From Bacteroidota bacterium (GTDB taxonomy: Bacteria; Bacteroidota; Bacteroidia; AKYH767-A; OLB10): a stretch of 64,000 nucleotides of DNA. This document shows positions 1 through 12,641 of this stretch, in pieces; positions within the stretch are counted from its first letter, which is position 1, and every line of letters begins with the position of its first letter. Location: assembly GCA_016717725.1 (NCBI GenBank), contig JADKFA010000007.1, forward strand, positions 1 through 64,000, written 5' to 3'. Under the pieces are notes generated by a model. That model was not told the origin of the DNA. It saw only the letters and a list, made by a program, of their open reading frames with translations, and ran no database searches. Both the position numbers and the translations under genes were made by a program.

Positions 1-1
1 A

Positions 2-130
2 CAGACAGAAATAGAAAAACTCGAATTCCCATTTAATAGTTGGATGGTGTTAATTTTGTACGAAGGTAATATGAAAATTCGGTTGTGGAAAGGAGTTGTC
101 ACTGAAAAGTCATTCCCAAGTTGCCTGTAA
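2..130 (+). CDS. 3' end of an unidentified gene (partial)
   Basis: A frame open from the window edge runs 42 codons to a TAA at 128-130. It contains a Trp-rich piece (NSWMVLILYEGNMKIRLW) that looks protein-like, but the stretch is too short to assign. Nothing else occupies bases 1-130. The following 93 bases to the next start hold no recognisable gene; they are AT-rich leader for the downstream gene. The gene call itself is uncertain because the 5' part lies outside the window. Confidence 0.35.
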   Translation, partial: QTEIEKLEFPFNSWMVLILYEGNMKIRLWKGVVTEKSFPSCL

Positions 131-223
131 ACTACTTTAATTAATGGTTATGTTTCTAAAATTAGGGATAATACTTGCGGAAACAATATTTTAATCATAG
201 TTTTGATTTAAACATCTTAAACT

Positions 224-1246
224 ATGAAATATTTCTACCTCCTCATTGCCCTCCTCTTGTTTGAAGTTTCAAATTCAAATGCGCAGGTTATCATCGTTCA
301 AAATGGAACTACTGCTTTAACTACGTCTACGTTGGATTCGGCCATTCTATTGGCGCAGCCGAATGCGTATATTTATTTGCCGGGGAATGCAATTTATTCG
401 TTGGGTGTGAATATTAATAAGAGAATAAATATTATTGGCAGCGGCTATAATCCTGATTCATCTCTTGCTACAGGAATAACAACAATTAATGGCAATTTTT
501 CTGTGTTAAATAATTTCAACGCAGATTATAGTACTTTTACGGGATTATTTTTTAGTGGCAACATTATTAATGGAGCTAATCACATATCCTTTACTAGATG
601 CAATTTCAATAAATTTAGTTTTAATTATAATTGTAATAATATATATCTTGTAGAAAATATTATTAGAGGGGGTATTAATGGAAATGCTGCTTTAATTTCT
701 AATGCAATAATTACTAAGAATATTATTCTGCATGGCAATGGGTTTAATTGTATTGAATTTTTCAATGGAGGTGTTGAGTTTTCAAATAATATTTTTCTTG
801 CAAACAACCCGAACAATCCAATATTTTCTACTGTTAGTAATTGCTTTGTCCGAAATAATATATTTACACAAAACAGTTCTGTAACTTTTTCAACAAGTGG
901 GTATGGTAATATTTATTCTAATAATTTATTTATCCGACCAGGCGGATTTAATATGGATGGAATTGCTACAAATAATATTTATAATGAAAGTCTCAATAAT
1001 ATTTTCATAAATGTTCCATCAACTTTAGGTTGGTTTTCTAATTATAATTATCATTTGTCACCTAATTGTCTTGGAAAAAACGCAGGTTCTGATGGAACTG
1101 ATGTAGGCATATTTGGATCATTACAGCCTTTCAAGGATGGCGGTGTTCCATACAATCCCCATTTTCAGATTGTGAATATTCCTGGAAGTACTGGCTCGAA
1201 TGGGCAATTGAATATTTCAATAAAAGTGCAGGCGCAATCAAATTAG
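224..1246 (+). CDS. Secreted right-handed beta-helix-like protein
   Basis: This 340-residue protein starts with a clear signal peptide (MKYFYLLIALLLFEVSNSNAQ, cut after the AQ). The body (about residues 60-280) is rich in Asn, Ile, Phe and Gly, with short repeated N-x-I/F-x-N-N patterns typical of parallel beta-helix proteins. The C-terminus (FQIVNIPGSTGSNGQLNISI) is not a T9SS sorting domain. It sits 10 bp before the giant YEYWF/CARDB gene, so the two are probably co-transcribed. In my recollection such small helix proteins often precede YEYWF-repeat proteins in Bacteroidota, perhaps as a paired surface component. Base use is more AT-rich than in the housekeeping genes further on. The export call is firm; the fold is inferred and the function unknown. 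Confidence 0.75.
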   Translation: MKYFYLLIALLLFEVSNSNAQVIIVQNGTTALTTSTLDSAILLAQPNAYIYLPGNAIYSLGVNINKRINIIGSGYNPDSSLATGITTINGNFSVLNNFNADYSTFTGLFFSGNIINGANHISFTRCNFNKFSFNYNCNNIYLVENIIRGGINGNAALISNAIITKNIILHGNGFNCIEFFNGGVEFSNNIFLANNPNNPIFSTVSNCFVRNNIFTQNSSVTFSTSGYGNIYSNNLFIRPGGFNMDGIATNNIYNESLNNIFINVPSTLGWFSNYNYHLSPNCLGKNAGSDGTDVGIFGSLQPFKDGGVPYNPHFQIVNIPGSTGSNGQLNISIKVQAQSN

Positions 1247-1256
1247 TTTTTTAATA

Positions 1257-4200
1257 ATGTTGCGGTTTAAAATTTTAATGTTGCTGCTTTTTCCTGTTAT
1301 TGGTTTTACTCAAAACCATATAACAAGCTATGAATATTGGTTTAATGATAATATTGGAGGTAAGCAAATTGTTGCTATGGCCCCGACAAACTCATTAGAT
1401 ATAAACGTTGGGATTAACGTTACCAGCTTATCTCCGGCATACATTCCATAACTCTCCGCGCTTTGGATGATAGTAATTACTATTGTGTTCCGGTTACAAA
1501 ATTATTTATTATTGGTGGTGATATTGTAACTGGTTATGAATATTGGTTTGATGAAGATTATTTTTCAAAATCCACTATAAATGTATCCGGCGCTTCACTT
1601 ATTGAAGAGTCATTAGTGGTTTCAGTTGCAGGGCTTTCACAAGGATTCCATAAAATTCATTTACGTGCTTTTAACGGAAATTTACTTTCCAGTTCCGTTG
1701 TTTACACGTCAAATATTTGTAAGCAATGGAGGACTAATTACAAATCTCGAATATTGGTACGATAATAATTTTCAGGCAAGAATTACACAATCTTTTTACC
1801 CGCTCAATCTCATCTTATAAATCAACCATTGGATGTAACCACTTTAGATCAGGGGTATCATTTGCTGCATTATAGAGTGAAAGATACGAGTGGCATTTGG
1901 TCTGTAGCTAAATCACACCTATTTTTAAAGAATACGATACAAAATGCACTTATCACCGGTTATGAGTATTGGTTCGATCAGAATTTCAGCAGCCGGATTA
2001 CTCGTAGTATTGTACCATCAGTAAATCCGATAATAAATGAAGCTCTCGATGCTTCAACATTAACAAACGGGCTACATTGGTTTTATATTCGAACGAAAGA
2101 CAGCACAGGTTTCTATTCATCACCAATTAGTGCATTGATAGCAAAGGTTGATTTTCAGGGAATAGGCAATGAGATAACGGGATATGAATATTGGTTCAAT
2201 TCCGATTTCACTAACCGGGTCACCCAAAACACAACGTCAGCTGGAAATGTTGTACTTTTAACAAATTTAAGTACCACATCTCTGGCAGATGGCTTAAACA
2301 GAGTCAATTTCCGATTCAAGGATAAAGCCAACCAATGGAGCATCGTTTACACTCAGGAATTTGAGAAAACCGATTCGGTAAATCAAAATAACCTGATCAT
2401 TAACCCCAGTTGTGATTTGCCGCTGGTGAATTCGAAAATTCCATTTTGGGCAGAAGTTGGAATAACCGGTTGGACCCGTGGTTCAAGCAATCCCATTCTT
2501 TGATGGCCCATTTTATTTCAATCCGCCATCAACCTCCAGCGCTGAGTTAAAACAGGAAATTAATCTAAATCAATTTAAATGTAAGATAGATCAGGGTACC
2601 CAACAATTCAGATTTAAGGATATGTCAGAAGTCGACTGAAAGTCCAATAGACCAATCAACAGTTACTATTGAGTGGAAAGATAGCTCAGGATTAATTTTA
2701 CAAACCTACAGCAGTGGTTCAATTGCAAACACATCAATATGGCAATTGATTGATACTTTATTGAACAGTCCGATACTTAGCCGAAGCGCAAGTGTCCGTT
2801 TAATTTCCACTCGATTGACCGGTACAACCAATGACGCACTTTTTGATGAGGTGTCACTCATCCCAGTAACAAACGTTCCCTGTAATTTATCATCCGGCAT
2901 TTCTATTCAAGGTGATTCAGTTTTCTGTCAGGGAGGCCTTATACAGCTCACTGCATCGCTTTCATGCGACACGACTTCCGTTAGTTATCAATGGCAAGGT
3001 CCGAACGGCTTCACCGCTTCCACAAAAACAATTTCAATCAGCAATACAACAACATTAAATAGTGGCTCATACATTTTAACCATTACAAATATTTACGGAG
3101 AAACCGCGAAGGACACATTAAATGTACTGGTTAAAGGAATAGGTACTTATGGTGTAATCTGCCCTGCCAATAAAACAATCAGCACTTCAACCGGAAGTTG
3201 TTATGCAAACAATATATTTTTAGGTTCACCAATTGTAAACGATAATTGTACAGGGGCTATTTTAACGAACGATGCCCCTTCTGTTTATCTACTTGGTATT
3301 ACTCCAATCACTTGGATGATTGTTAATTCTGCCAATGATACAGCCACCTGTATTCAAACCATCAATGTTGCAGACAGTATTCCGCCAGTAATCAACAATT
3401 GTCCTTCCCAGGTTTATACAACAAATCCTGTTGTATGGAATGCCATCACAACTATTGATAATTGTGGACTAGCAACCTTTCCTCCAATTACCAACAAGGG
3501 GACACTTGCCCATTGGTCAAACACAGGTAACCTATACTGCAACAGATTCATCCGGAAATACCAGTTCCTGTAGTTTCAATGTAAATATTGTTCCTAATTG
3601 TACGCAAATCTACTATCCAACAAATGGAGCAACCGGTATTCCACTTTCTACTTTTTTAGGATGGGCAGCCGGTGATTCAGGAACTACGGGATACACTATT
3701 TTCATTGGACAAGATACTATTAACCTTACTCAATATTCCACCAACAGTACTACCTACCAAGTAAATCTGTTATCCAATAAAACTTATTACTGGAAAGTAG
3801 TCCCGTTTAATGCATACGGTCCGGCGCAAAATTGTAGTTTCAGTTCATTTCAAACCTTTGTATGTACCCAGGCATCCATCACCAAGTGGTAATTATACGC
3901 TTTGCGAGGGTGCATATATTACAGCGATAGCTTCAACGGCAGAAGCCTACCAATGGTCAAATGGAGATACCAATCAAACTGTTCAAATTAGCGGTGCTGG
4001 CAACTATTACGTAACCGTTATTGATTCGAATGGATGTCAATCAACGAGTCCAACATTAAACATAACCATACAACCAAAGGTTCGGATTGTTGCCAACGGA
4101 CCCACAGCTATTTGTACCGGGACTCAGCTTACCCTTTCTTCAAGTCATCTAGCTGCGCAATATAATTGGTCTATTGGCTCCAATGCTGCAAGTATTGTCG

Positions 4201-7200
4201 TTAGCCCCACCGTAAATACATGGTACTTTCTGACCGGGACAACCAGTGGCGGATGTACGGTAAATGATTCAATATTAATCATGGTAAATCAGGGTCAGGC
4301 GGTACCGGTAGCAGCTATGTATCCAATCAATGGAACCTCTAATTTAAGTACCGATGTTTTTGTTTCCTGGTTACCGGGAAATCCTACCGGAAACAATGTG
4401 TATGATATTTTTCTATGGCCTACATCAGGAAGCCAGCCTATAGTACCAACGAAAAGTAATTATACCGGAGTTAACTATACATTTTCAGGTCTTGCACCTG
4501 CCACCACTTACAATTGGAGAATAAAAACAAAAAATGGTTGTAGTGAAGCAAATGGACCAATTTTCAGCTTTAGTACTTCGCAATTGCCGGACTTAATTGT
4601 TAATAATATCTCTGCGCCATCTGTTGCCTATTCGGGTACCCCAATATCGATATCCTGGCAGGTAACAAATGTGGGGTTAGGATCAACAGGGGCGAATAAT
4701 TGGATTGACAATGTTTATCTGTCTACAGACACTATTTTTCATCCTGCATTGGACTTTTTTATTGGAAGTTCGGCAAATCAGTCAGCATTACTTAATATCC
4801 AATCTTATTCCTCAAACATAAATGCAACACTACTCAATACAATAGCTGGGAATTATTATGTGATTATTAAATCAGACGGACAAGAAAGCTTATTGGAAGC
4901 TATTGAATCGAATAACATAAAGGTTCGTAATACACCAATAGGAATACTATTATCACCTGTTCCTGACCTTAGAGTATCTTCCGTAATAAATCAATCCAAT
5001 ACGTTCAGCAGTATTCCGGCATCACCTGTTGATATTCCAATACAATACACAGTTAAAAATCAGGGAGACAACGGTATCCTAAATAAAACCTGGTTTGATG
5101 ATTTTTACATTTCAAATTCACCTTTTTTTGATCCACAAACCGCGACGTTCTTAGGTCAATTGAAAAATATAAATAAAACAGTACTTGCAGATAGCTCATA
5201 TACTAATACTACCACTATAAGGGTTCCATACTATGTGAATGGTGTGCATTTCATTTACGTACGCACTGATGAAGGCAATAGTTTGTTTGAAGGTCCATTT
5301 GAAAACAACAATATCAATAGCAATTCAATAAACATTATTCTATCTCCACCACCAGACCTTCAAACAACCACATTAACTTGTCCAGACACAATAAATCTAT
5401 ATCAAAATATCACTTCGGTATGGACAGTATTAAATGCTGGTCCTGGGATTGCCGCTGGAGGGTGGAATGATAAAATTTATTTTAGCAATGATTCTGCTGA
5501 TTGGAATCTGAATCATGCAACTTTATTATCATCTTATTCTCATACAAGTGCATTAAATAATTTATCTATCTATTCAGGTAGTTCAAACTTTATGATTCCT
5601 GATTCTATATCCGGAATACGATATTTATATGCTAAGACCGATGCGGACAGTACCGTTTTTGAATTTACGAATGAGAGCAATAACGTAAGAAGAAAAGTTT
5701 CTCCGGTAGTTGTAAGAAAGCCCGATCTTTCAGTTACCACCGCTATCCTCCCATCTTCCATTACAATTGGACAATTAATTACAACAAGCCATACTGTTAA
5801 AAACAATGGACCTGCTCCTATTTATACTTCCAGTAGTCACCGAGATGTAATCGTATTTTCGAACGATGCTGTTTTTTCAATCAACAATGATGTAATAATT
5901 TCCGACATTTATTATAATGACGATTTACCTGTTGATAGTTCTAAAATTTACAATCGTACATTAACTATGCCTTCAATATCGCCAGGGAACTACTTCATTT
6001 TTGTTGCAACGGATCGGAATAATAACATAAAAGAAAACGATGAAGGGAACAATGTTTATCTGGCAGGAACTATTCAGGTTAGTTTGCCTCAAGCTCCTGA
6101 CCTTACAACCTTTTCAATGAATTTCATCCCTGATACTATTGTTACTCTATCGTCTTATTCGCTAAACGCTTCTATTCGTAACATTGGACCTGGCGTAGCA
6201 TCAGGGCAATGGATGGATGAACTTTTTATTTCAAAAGATTCTGTATGGAATAGCGGTACTGCCTTTGCACTGAAATCCGAGACGCATAATAATTATTTGA
6301 ACCCCAATAATACCTACTCTGATCTTTTTACATTCACAATTCCATCCATTAGTTTATTAGGAGGTGCAGATAGCACAAACTACTTTTTTTGGCATCGCTT
6401 AGATGTAAATAATACGATCAATGAACAGGTTGGTGAAAACAATAACATTTCGAAAAGTAAACGGGTATTTTTAAGAGATAGCATAATTATTCTTCCACCA
6501 GTAGATTTGAAACCTATCGGTCTTATTATATCTGACACATTAGATGCCGGTACGCCTGGTAACCTGACATGGGCAGTTCAAAATTTTGGCCCTGGTAATC
6601 TATCTGCTGTTTGGTCAGATGAGGTGTATTTATCATTGGATACAATTTTAGGAGCTACGGATATCCAACTTCTCAATTATAGCACGAGCAGACTACTAAA
6701 TGCTACAGCTTCTTATTCACAAAATCGGAATTTTACGTTGCCTTCCGTTTTAAGCGGATCTTATTTCGTATTTATTAAGACGAATGCCGGAAATATAATA
6801 ACCAATGAAACCAACTACTCTAATAATATTTGGTTGGCCAGAAATGTATCCAATACTCCGATAAAAGTTTTTATAAAGCCTATCATACCAGTTGATCTTC
6901 AAATTTTGTCATTTAATGCTCCCACTAACGTTATTGCCGGACAACCTATTTACATCCATTATTCTTTTGTAAACAATGGACCAGGAACCATCAGTAATAA
7001 AAATATTACTAATAGCATCAGACTTGGCTCTAGCCCAAATATTCAGACATCAGCTATCGTTGGAAGTAACACAATTAATTTCACTATTCCTCCTGCACAA
7101 ATCTATACTGATAGTATACAAGTAGTAATTCCTATACCAACAAATGGAGTATTTTATTGGGGGGTAATTATAGATGATCTTGCCATTATACCTGAAACCA

Positions 7201-8635
7201 ATGAATCGAATAATTCGCAGTTGAATATATTAACAGCTACGACACCACCACCTGCTGATCTCATTGTTGACCAGATAACCATGCAAGATTCTGCATCATC
7301 CGATTCAAGTATTACTATTAATTGGAAAGTCAAAAACATCGGTCATTATTCTGCCTCTGGTGTAATTAATGAAGGCATATATATATCGAAAGATCGTGTA
7401 TGGGATGTAAATGATCCATTACTTCGAAATTTTACTACAAACGTGAACGTTGCCCCTCAAGGTGAAATTAACAATCAGGCAACTGTATCTCTAACCGAAG
7501 CATTAAACGGCTTTCAACAAATTATTATTAAAACGGACCTGTTGAATTATATCTTAGAATCAAATGACAGTAACAATACAGGTATTTCCGAGGATAGTAT
7601 ATTCATTAATGTCAGAGAGCTACCTTTGAATTTATGGGTAACCGACTCGCTTAAAAACAACAGAAGATTAACTTATAAAATAATTATTCCTGATTCACTC
7701 GAGGGTAAGGCTCTACTTGTTAAATTAAAAGGGGGACAGTACAATATCAGAAAATAAACTATTCTTAAGTTTTAACAATGTACCTAATCAGGCTAATTTT
7801 TGATGTTTGCATCCATTTCTCCTGGAGAAGCCAACCAAGAAGTAATAGTTCAAAATACTGTTGAAGGTGAGTATTACATTTCAGTATATGGAAATTCAAA
7901 TTATCAGGAAACAATGCTCAGCCAATTCAGTTATATGCAGCCATACTTCCTTTTTCAATCACAAATGTGGATGCGAACAAAGGTGGTAATACAGGAACCG
8001 TCACAATTAAAATTGAAGGCGCTTTATTTAATAGTGCCATGCAGGTTAAACTAAAGCCTGTACTAGGTGGCAATTCTATTGTGGCCAATAATGTAACATT
8101 TGTAAATACGGGGAAAATCTTTGCCCGATTTGATCTAAGGCAAAAACCGATTGGTTTATATGATGTAGAATTAACAAAATTGGACTCATCTACAGCTATA
8201 TTAATAAATGGCTTTACCATTGAACAAGGTAATAGTGGAGGGTTTTATGTGGGTGGCATTACAAACAGTGGTCAAACAGGTAGTGCTAACGCACCCGGTT
8301 GTGATCCCGGCGCCGGAGAAGGAATTAACCAATTATTACAAATTGATGTTAACTCGCCATCATTTGCCCGTATTAATACTCCACTAATCCTATTTGTAAA
8401 CTTTGGTAATGCCGGAAATACCGACATCCCTATACCTACTAAATTTCTGATTAGTGAAAACTCTGTAGCATTAGCTCTTAGCCCTTCGGACCTGGTTAAA
8501 AACGAAGAGCAATTATATTTAGAATTCAGAGAATTTAACGGACCAACGGATGTATTACGAGCAGGAGCAACCGGATCCATTCAAATATTTACGGGAGGTC
8601 TGCCGGCAGGTATCAGCAGGTTTGTAATAAAATAA
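1257..8635 (+). CDS. Giant secreted adhesin-like protein, YEYWF + Ig/HYR/Fn3 + CARDB (frameshifted)
   Basis: The reconstructed protein is about 2,460 residues. It opens with a signal peptide (MLRFKILMLLLFPVIGFTQ). Next come five ~75-residue repeats, each starting with a form of ITGYEYWFD (about 1320-2380), and a jelly-roll-like module (2390-2880, 'NPSCDLPLVN'). Ig-like, HYR-like ('VNDNC', 'PPVINNCP') and Fn3-like modules fill 2890-4580. Eight CARDB modules, each opening PDL/VDL/ADL, span about 4590-7600, followed by a C-terminal module to 8635. No T9SS sorting domain is visible. The frame is broken near 1436, 1716, 1795, 2490, 2640, 3520, 3880, 7755 and 7950. At 1436-1437 (GG), 1716-1718 (TTT) and 1793-1797 (T5), adding one base to the run restores the repeat sequence. 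I regard these as likely sequence errors, though decay of a contingency gene is possible. CARDB proteins are usually surface adhesins or glycan-binding proteins; the ligand is unknown. Confidence 0.8.
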
Positions 8636-8641
8636 ACAGTC

Positions 8642-11600
8642 ATGAAAAGTTCAATTTATAGCATTTTCATTCTCGTATGTATTCTGAGTTCAGTTACAGG
8701 GCTGGCGCAGAATATTAACAGAGTTAACGTTATTGGCCCAATGGGACCAATGTTAATACATTCAGCGGCAATCTTTATCTTGAAAGAACAGATATTGAAA
8801 TTCCGGAAGAAAATTAGATATGAGTGTATCATTTAGATATAATGATGTCGATTATAAACAAAACCTGGGCTATGGAAACGGGTACGCTTTAATTATTCGA
8901 TGTCATACCAAATCCATAACAATGTTATAATTGTGACCTGGAGTGATGGACGAAAAGAAACTTATATTAAGGATACAGTAAGTAATATCACATATACACC
9001 ACCTACTGGTGTATTTAGCATGGTCACAATATTCGTCAGGAAATATAAACCACAACTAAAAACCGAATGGAATACTTTTTGATGATTCTACTCATAAACA
9101 ATTGACCAAAATTCAAGAGCCGAATGGCAATTTGTTGGTTTTTGGATATACTGATTCACTTGTTAGTGCCATCTCGGATGGATTGGGCAGAAGTATTCAA
9201 TTAATTTATACTGGTCCCTATTTAACGCAAGTTCAGGATGCAAATGGCGTATTGCGAAATTACTTTTATCAATACGATGGATATGGAAATTTAAAGCAAG
9301 TAACGGATCCTTTAGGTAATTCAATTCAATATATGTACTTGATAAATGGTCAACTTTCAAAAGTAATTGATAAAAACAGCAATGCCATTGACATTATATA
9401 TAACCCATCCTTTTCTGTAAAAGAAGTGATTTCATGCAACTCACGGAAATCCTTCACTTATTCAAGAGCAACCGGAACTACTAATGTCGTTGATTATCTT
9501 GAAAACGGGCAAAATCAGGTTACCAAATATATTTATAACATAAAAGGAAATCTCATTCACAAGGAAGGTAATTGTTGCGGGTTCAAGATTTCTTATGAAT
9601 ACGATGACAACAATAACATAGTTAAAAAAATCGATGCAAATGGTAAAATCTACCATTTTAATTATGACCATTTGGGTAATTTGTTAAAGGAAACTGACCC
9701 AATAGGAAATACGATCAATTTCACCTACGACACCACCTTTAACAACCTAACTTCTTCAGTGGATAAAAACGGAAACCTCACGACCTACCTTTATGATAAC
9801 AATGGAAACTTGATTGAAATAAACAAACCAGAAGGTGTTAAACTACAATATACCTACAGCGCAAATGGAGATATGCTGACATCAAAAGATGGTATGCAGA
9901 ACATTACAAACTATACTTATAACATTTATGGATACAACACAGCTATTCAAAGGCCTTTGGGCTCTAATACAACGTTTACCTACGATACGAAGGGACGGAA
10001 ATTATCTGAAACAGATCCAAACGGAAACATAACGCAATTTAATTATGATTTGTTAGATCGACCTACATCGAAAACAGATGCCTTAGGAAATACGTCAGGC
10101 TATACCTATGATCCCAATGGCAATGTTTTAACCTATACAAATGAAAATAATCATTCAACCACTTTTAACTATGATGCATCAGACCGTCTTGTAGCAACAA
10201 CGAATGCACTTGGTAAAAGTAAAACCTTTAGTTATGATGCCATGGGAAATCTTACAAGTACTAAAAATGAACTTGGCAATGCAACCATATATACATACGA
10301 TAATTTAAATCGAAAAGTATCCGAAACGAATCCAGAAGGTGAAAAAATACAATACGCTTACGATGGTAACGCAAACCTGTTAACCAAAACGCTTCCTAAT
10401 GGTAATGTAATAAACTATACTTATGATGATTTAAATCGACTACTTTCTACTTCAGATAATATCGGGCCTATATCAACGAAGACGTATGATTCCAATGGCA
10501 ATATATTATCTGAGGCGAAAAAGCATTACCGACCCCCTGGGTTCAACTGCTTCCTATTTATATGATTCAAACGACAACATATTGTTCACCACGGATCGTA
10601 AGGGTAATCATACAACATTTAGCTATGATGCGTTAAATCGTCAGGTTTCGAAAACCGATCGTTTGAACTACACAACAAATTTCACATTTGATCTAAATGG
10701 CAACCTAATAAGTATGACCGACGCAAATAATCATACAACATCTTATCAGTATGATGCTATCAATAGAAATACAAGAGAAACCTTTGCGGACGGAACATTT
10801 CGTTCATATAGTTACGATGCTGTTGGCAATATCATTTCACGCATAGATGGAAATGGACATACAACAACCTACAACTACGATGCTTTAAATAGGTTATTGA
10901 AACGTGATTACTCAGGGACTAATGATGACTTGTTTAGTTACGATGATTCTGGTAGAATGATTAGTGCGGTAAATAATGATGCGACAGTAAACATTTCCTA
11001 TGACAATGCTAATAGAATCATATCAGAGACCCTGAATGGTAAAGCCACAGGATATAATTATAATATTCCTGAAAATAAAAGAATCTTGCATTACCCAGGA
11101 GGCCGAGTAATTGAAGAAGTATATGAAACACGTAACAGATTAATTGCTGTTAAAGAATCAGGTTCTTTGATTGCAAGCTGGGGTTATGACATAGGAAATC
11201 GAAATACTTCATTAGAGTATCAGAACGGTACTAAAACCACGATGACCTATAATGCCAATGACCAGATGCTTTCAATGCTTAGTAACCCAGCAGGTTTTAT
11301 TAATTATAGTTACGATTATGATAAGGAACAAAATAAGTTATTTGAAATGAAATTTCACGCTCCAATATTTTCTGAGCAATATATTTATGATAATGAAAAC
11401 CGATTAACTCAATTTAAAAAGGGAGCATTAACAGGACAAAACATTCCTACACCAATTACTCAAATACAATACAATTATGATGGTGTAGGAAACAGAAACT
11501 CTACAAACTTTAATGGGGTAATAACCAATTATACAGCGAATACTGTAAACGCTTATACGGCCATTAATAGCACAGCAACTATTAGCCCATTGCATGATAG

Positions 11601-12597
11601 CAATGGTAATCAAATATTTGACGGTACTTACAATTATACTTATGATGCAGAAAATAAATTAATTGCCGTAAATAATGGAGCCGTTGCTCTATATAAATAT
11701 GATGCACTTGGCAGAAGAATTAAAAATATATTGAGTTCATCAACCGTCAATTATTATTTCTCCGGCTTCCGTGTAATTGAAGAAAGAAACAGTGCAGACT
11801 CAATTACCAAATCTTACACTTATGGTATTTGGATTGACGACATACTAACAATGACTAAAAACAATCAGACTTATTTTTACCATCATAATAATTTAGGTTC
11901 TGTTGCATCTATAACCAACAACCTTGGAGCATTGATAGAAAGTTATGAATATGATGCTTATGGAAATTTTATTATATATGATACTCTTAGTAATATATTA
12001 AGTACCTCGACCATCGACAATGTTTATTATTTTACTGGGAGAGAAAAGGATCAAGAAACTGGGAATTATTACTACCGATTTAGGTATTACAATTCAAATA
12101 TTGGAAGGTTTAATTCGTTTGATCCATTGGGTTATATTGACGGATTTTCAACTTGTATTTACACAAAAAATAATCCAACAAATTTTATTGATCCATTTGG
12201 ATTATTTAAAGATTGTTCTAGAGAATCAGAGGCTGCGCAAGACCACGAGAGGATGAAAAGAGAAACAATGTTTGAGGATAAATTAAAGTTAGCTGCTGCG
12301 GCTTTAGCTGTATTTGTCGCCGCACCAATTGTCGCTCGCAAAGGTTTTGTTAATTCAATTGAATTCGCCCTTGGTTTATATTTTGATGTTTATTCTGCAT
12401 TTAATGGTGAATATTTAAATGCTACATCTAAAGATAAGGCTGAATCGGGTTATAGTGTATCTGAAAATGAGAAAGAACAGCAAGAATCAACGAATAAAAA
12501 TGACAAAAATGTTTCCAATAACAAACCTCCTAAGAAGATTAAAGGCAAAGGGTGGCGATATGAAATAATTGATGGTATTGTACATTACTTTTTTTGA
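8642..12597 (+). CDS. RHS/YD-repeat surface protein with variable C-terminal tip (frameshifted)
   Basis: It begins 6 bp after the preceding stop with a signal peptide (MKSSIYSIFILVCILSSVTG). A DUF6531-like entry region follows (reconstructed 'TFSGNLYLERTDIEIPEEN'), then more than 25 YD repeats of the form Y-D-x-x-G-N. The conserved RHS core end is present around 12030-12210 (YYFTGREKDQETGNYYYRFR, then DPFGLF). After DPFGLF come about 130 unshared residues: a hydrophobic Ala-rich stretch, a Lys/Asn/Glu-rich linker and a short end, GWRYEIIDGIVHYFF. RHS shells enclose a C-terminal tip, often a toxin; this tip is not one I recognise. Frames break near 8745 (AA where AAA restores GPNGTN), 8830-8900, 9030, 9080 and 10510. 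Total length is about 1,318 residues. No obvious immunity gene follows. Confidence 0.82.
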
Positions 12598-12641
12598 CAT
12601 CCAGAAAAGTAATGTATTGTTATTTTAACTCAAAACCGAAT

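Noticed and set aside
5570..5806. Leftward open frame inside the CARDB gene (and similar shadows at 7154-7339, 8272-8580, 12620-12925)
   Set aside because: They lie wholly within well-supported rightward domains, lack start signals and have no family-like motifs.
8642..12597. Tc-type insecticidal toxin complex
   Set aside because: YD repeats occur, but there are no TcA/TcB-type partners and the protein has a Sec signal peptide, so a generic RHS surface protein fits better.
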